From Agrilactobacillus yilanensis (lineage in GTDB: Bacteria; Bacillota; Bacilli; Lactobacillales; Lactobacillaceae): a stretch of DNA of 64,000 bases. The notes beneath the pieces are model-generated. The model searched no databases and was not told the DNA's origin. It worked only from the letters and a program-made list of their open reading frames with translations. Each line of letters opens with the position of its first letter. Positions within the stretch are counted from its first letter, which is position 1. Where the stretch lies: the NCBI RefSeq assembly GCF_003946725.1, contig NZ_RHOY01000003.1, forward strand, positions 124,001-188,000. Direction: 5' to 3'. A program made the position numbers and the translations under genes. Of the stretch, positions 62,705 through 64,000 are shown piece after piece.

Positions 62705-63640
62705 TTATGGTTTATAAAACTGACGCTGATCCATGGCAAAAATCCGCTGAGTGTAATGTCCACTGGGCGTGTGATTTAGAGCGTCTGAAATCATAGTCAC
62801 TGAAGCATCCATCTCATCTAATTGATGTAATACCTCTGCTTCTAAAATTTTAGGAATTACTGGGGAACCATATTCCAATTTGCCATGATGGGCTAAAATC
62901 ACATGGCGCAAGATAACAATTTTTTCATCATCTAAATCAAAATGCAGTTCATTACAAGCCCGACTGATCGCTTCATCAATTAAGACAATATGGCCCACTA
63001 AATTTCCTGCTAAGGTATAACTCGTTGTTTCTGCACCACTCAATTCAATGGTTTTACCAAGATCATGCAAGATGATCCCTGCATAAAGCAACGATTGATT
63101 AATGGTGGCATATTGGCGACACATCGCTTCAGCCAAATGCAACATACTAATCGTATGAAAGGCTAAGCCGCCTTCATAAGCATGATGGTTTGTTTTTGCT
63201 GCCGGATACTTAAAAAAGTCATCCCCCCGCTCATTTAATAAGTAGCGGACAATTCGATTCCATTTAGCTTCTGTAATTTTGAAAATAAAAGCATTTAATT
63301 CCGACTGCAAATCTGTTTTAGGCAAGGGCGCTTTAGGTACAAAATCCTCTGCTTTTAAAGTTTCGTTGGTCATAACGGTCATCTTATCAATTCTAATTTG
63401 TGGTTTCGTCTGATAAATTTCCCGCAAGCCCTTTAGATGGACAATACGCCCCTTTTTAAAATTAGCAATATCTTCTGGTTGTGCCGCCCAGAATTTACCT
63501 GTGATTTGCCCGGTGACATCTGAAAAAACTAAAGCAATAAATGGTTTGCCATTTTTAGCCGTTCGAATATCGGCATCCTTAATTAAAACATTCTGATCCA
63601 CACGATCCCCATCTTGATAATCTCTTAAACCCTTTTCCAT
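62705..63640 (-). CDS. yhaM: 3'-5' exoribonuclease YhaM
   Basis: Degrades RNA and DNA from the 3' end. The 311-residue protein has an N-terminal OB-fold (DADIRTAKNGKPFIALVFSD) and a C-terminal HD domain (AYEGGLAFHTISMLHLAEAM; GIILHDLGKTIELSGA; ILAHHGKLEYGSPV). Full length; start at 63640 after AAGGAG. It follows the YhaN-like gene by 9 nt, same order as Bacillus yhaNM. Confidence 0.95.
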   Translation of the reverse strand: MEKGLRDYQDGDRVDQNVLIKDADIRTAKNGKPFIALVFSDVTGQITGKFWAAQPEDIANFKKGRIVHLKGLREIYQTKPQIRIDKMTVMTNETLKAEDFVPKAPLPKTDLQSELNAFIFKITEAKWNRIVRYLLNERGDDFFKYPAAKTNHHAYEGGLAFHTISMLHLAEAMCRQYATINQSLLYAGIILHDLGKTIELSGAETTSYTLAGNLVGHIVLIDEAISRACNELHFDLDDEKIVILRHVILAHHGKLEYGSPVIPKILEAEVLHQLDEMDASVTMISDALNHTPSGHYTQRIFAMDQRQFYKP

Positions 63641-63649
63641 AAACTCTCC

Positions 63650-64000
63650 TTATAAACGAATCACTGTTTGTTCTTGAAATTGTGCTAAAAATTCCTGATG
63701 CGCTGTTGTAAAAATGATTTGATTTTGCTGACTAATTTCTTTAATCAGCGCAATAAGTTGTTCTTGTCGTTGTTGATCTGCATTGATTAGTGCGTCATCT
63801 AATAAAATTGGCATTTTAACAAGATCTGACAAGGTCATCGTAAATGCCAGGCGTAGTGCTAAATAAAGCTGTTCCATTGTGCCTAAAGAAAGCTCGTTCA
63901 CATTAAATTCATGGGCATCCGCTGTCTGAACATAGATATTTTGATCTCTAAATAAAATCTTTTCATATTTTTCAATCGTTAAAACTTTAAAGTACCGTTC
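63650..64000 (-). CDS. YhaN-like AAA/SbcC-type ATPase, C-terminal end (cut by window edge)
   Basis: The reading frame is open from the right window edge, beginning ERYFKVLTIEKYEKILF, and 116 residues are visible. The signature motif ELSLGTMEQLYLALRLAF, Walker B MPILLDDALINAD and IIFTTAHQEF identify the C-terminal head of an SMC/SbcC-like ATPase. In Bacillus yhaN lies directly before yhaM, which fits here; the matching YhaO nuclease gene is probably just outside. A start at the internal GTG (63901) is not real: homology continues upstream. Confidence 0.92.
   Translation of the reverse strand, partial: ERYFKVLTIEKYEKILFRDQNIYVQTADAHEFNVNELSLGTMEQLYLALRLAFTMTLSDLVKMPILLDDALINADQQRQEQLIALIKEISQQNQIIFTTAHQEFLAQFQEQTVIRL

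Overview
The window is a chromosomal segment of a low-GC Gram-positive bacterium of the order Lactobacillales, most likely Lactobacillaceae. The evidence is a DUF3042 small protein beside miaA, LiaFSR, SftA, EcsAB, the YqeG-YqeH-YhbY-NadD-YqeK-RsfS cluster, T-box leaders and GlnR operators. Nearly all genes are conserved housekeeping genes in Firmicutes-type order, and most lie on the minus strand. No phage, insertion sequence, CRISPR array, tRNA or rRNA gene was recognised. The genus cannot be fixed from the sequence; a NirBD and siroheme cluster is uncommon among lactobacilli and narrows the choice.

Layout. 1-4999: glnRA (glnA cut by the left edge) with a clear GlnR-controlled promoter, miaA, a DUF3042 gene, then 5-FCL/rhomboid/yqgQ/glcK/rhodanese. 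5078-10012: a class B penicillin-binding protein diverging from a large YfhO membrane protein. 9989-10508: a tandem array of about 4.3 structured repeat units, starting inside the last codons of yfhO. 10666-19459: a HesB-fold protein, liaFSR, greA, mltG and a T-box-controlled pheST. 19459-22715: an HxlR regulator, an HD protein, an rRNA methyltransferase, acylphosphatase and YidC. 22736-27976: a sirC-nirB-nirD-cobA/hemD'-hemC operon for siroheme-dependent nitrite reduction. 28066-33663: a YjeM-like transporter, a CovRS/ArlRS-like two-component system and gnd. 33725-39846: the ribosome-assembly and NAD cluster. 40059-43740: infC-rpmI-rplT with an L20-type leader, and T-box-controlled thrS. 43767-50790: dnaI, dnaB, nrdR, coaE, mutM, polA. 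50949-58497: a BI-1 protein, murC, sftA, ytpR, ytpP, ytzB, trmB and a YtmP-like kinase. 58760-64000: ecsAB, hit, yhaH, prsA, yhaM and the C-terminal end of a YhaN-like ATPase, in the order known from Bacillus.

The most unusual element is the array at 9989-10508. Each unit can fold into a long hairpin whose arms differ in sequence between units but stay paired, while the linkers between hairpins are conserved in sequence. Three G.U pairs favour transcription from the plus strand, as part of, or just downstream of, the yfhO mRNA. I do not recognise it as a named RNA family. Other points of interest are a half-length HemD domain in the siroheme operon, loss of the last zinc ligand in MutM, a HesB-family protein with no cysteine, a cysteine-rich HxlR regulator, and a hairpin-rich gap at 58498-58759.
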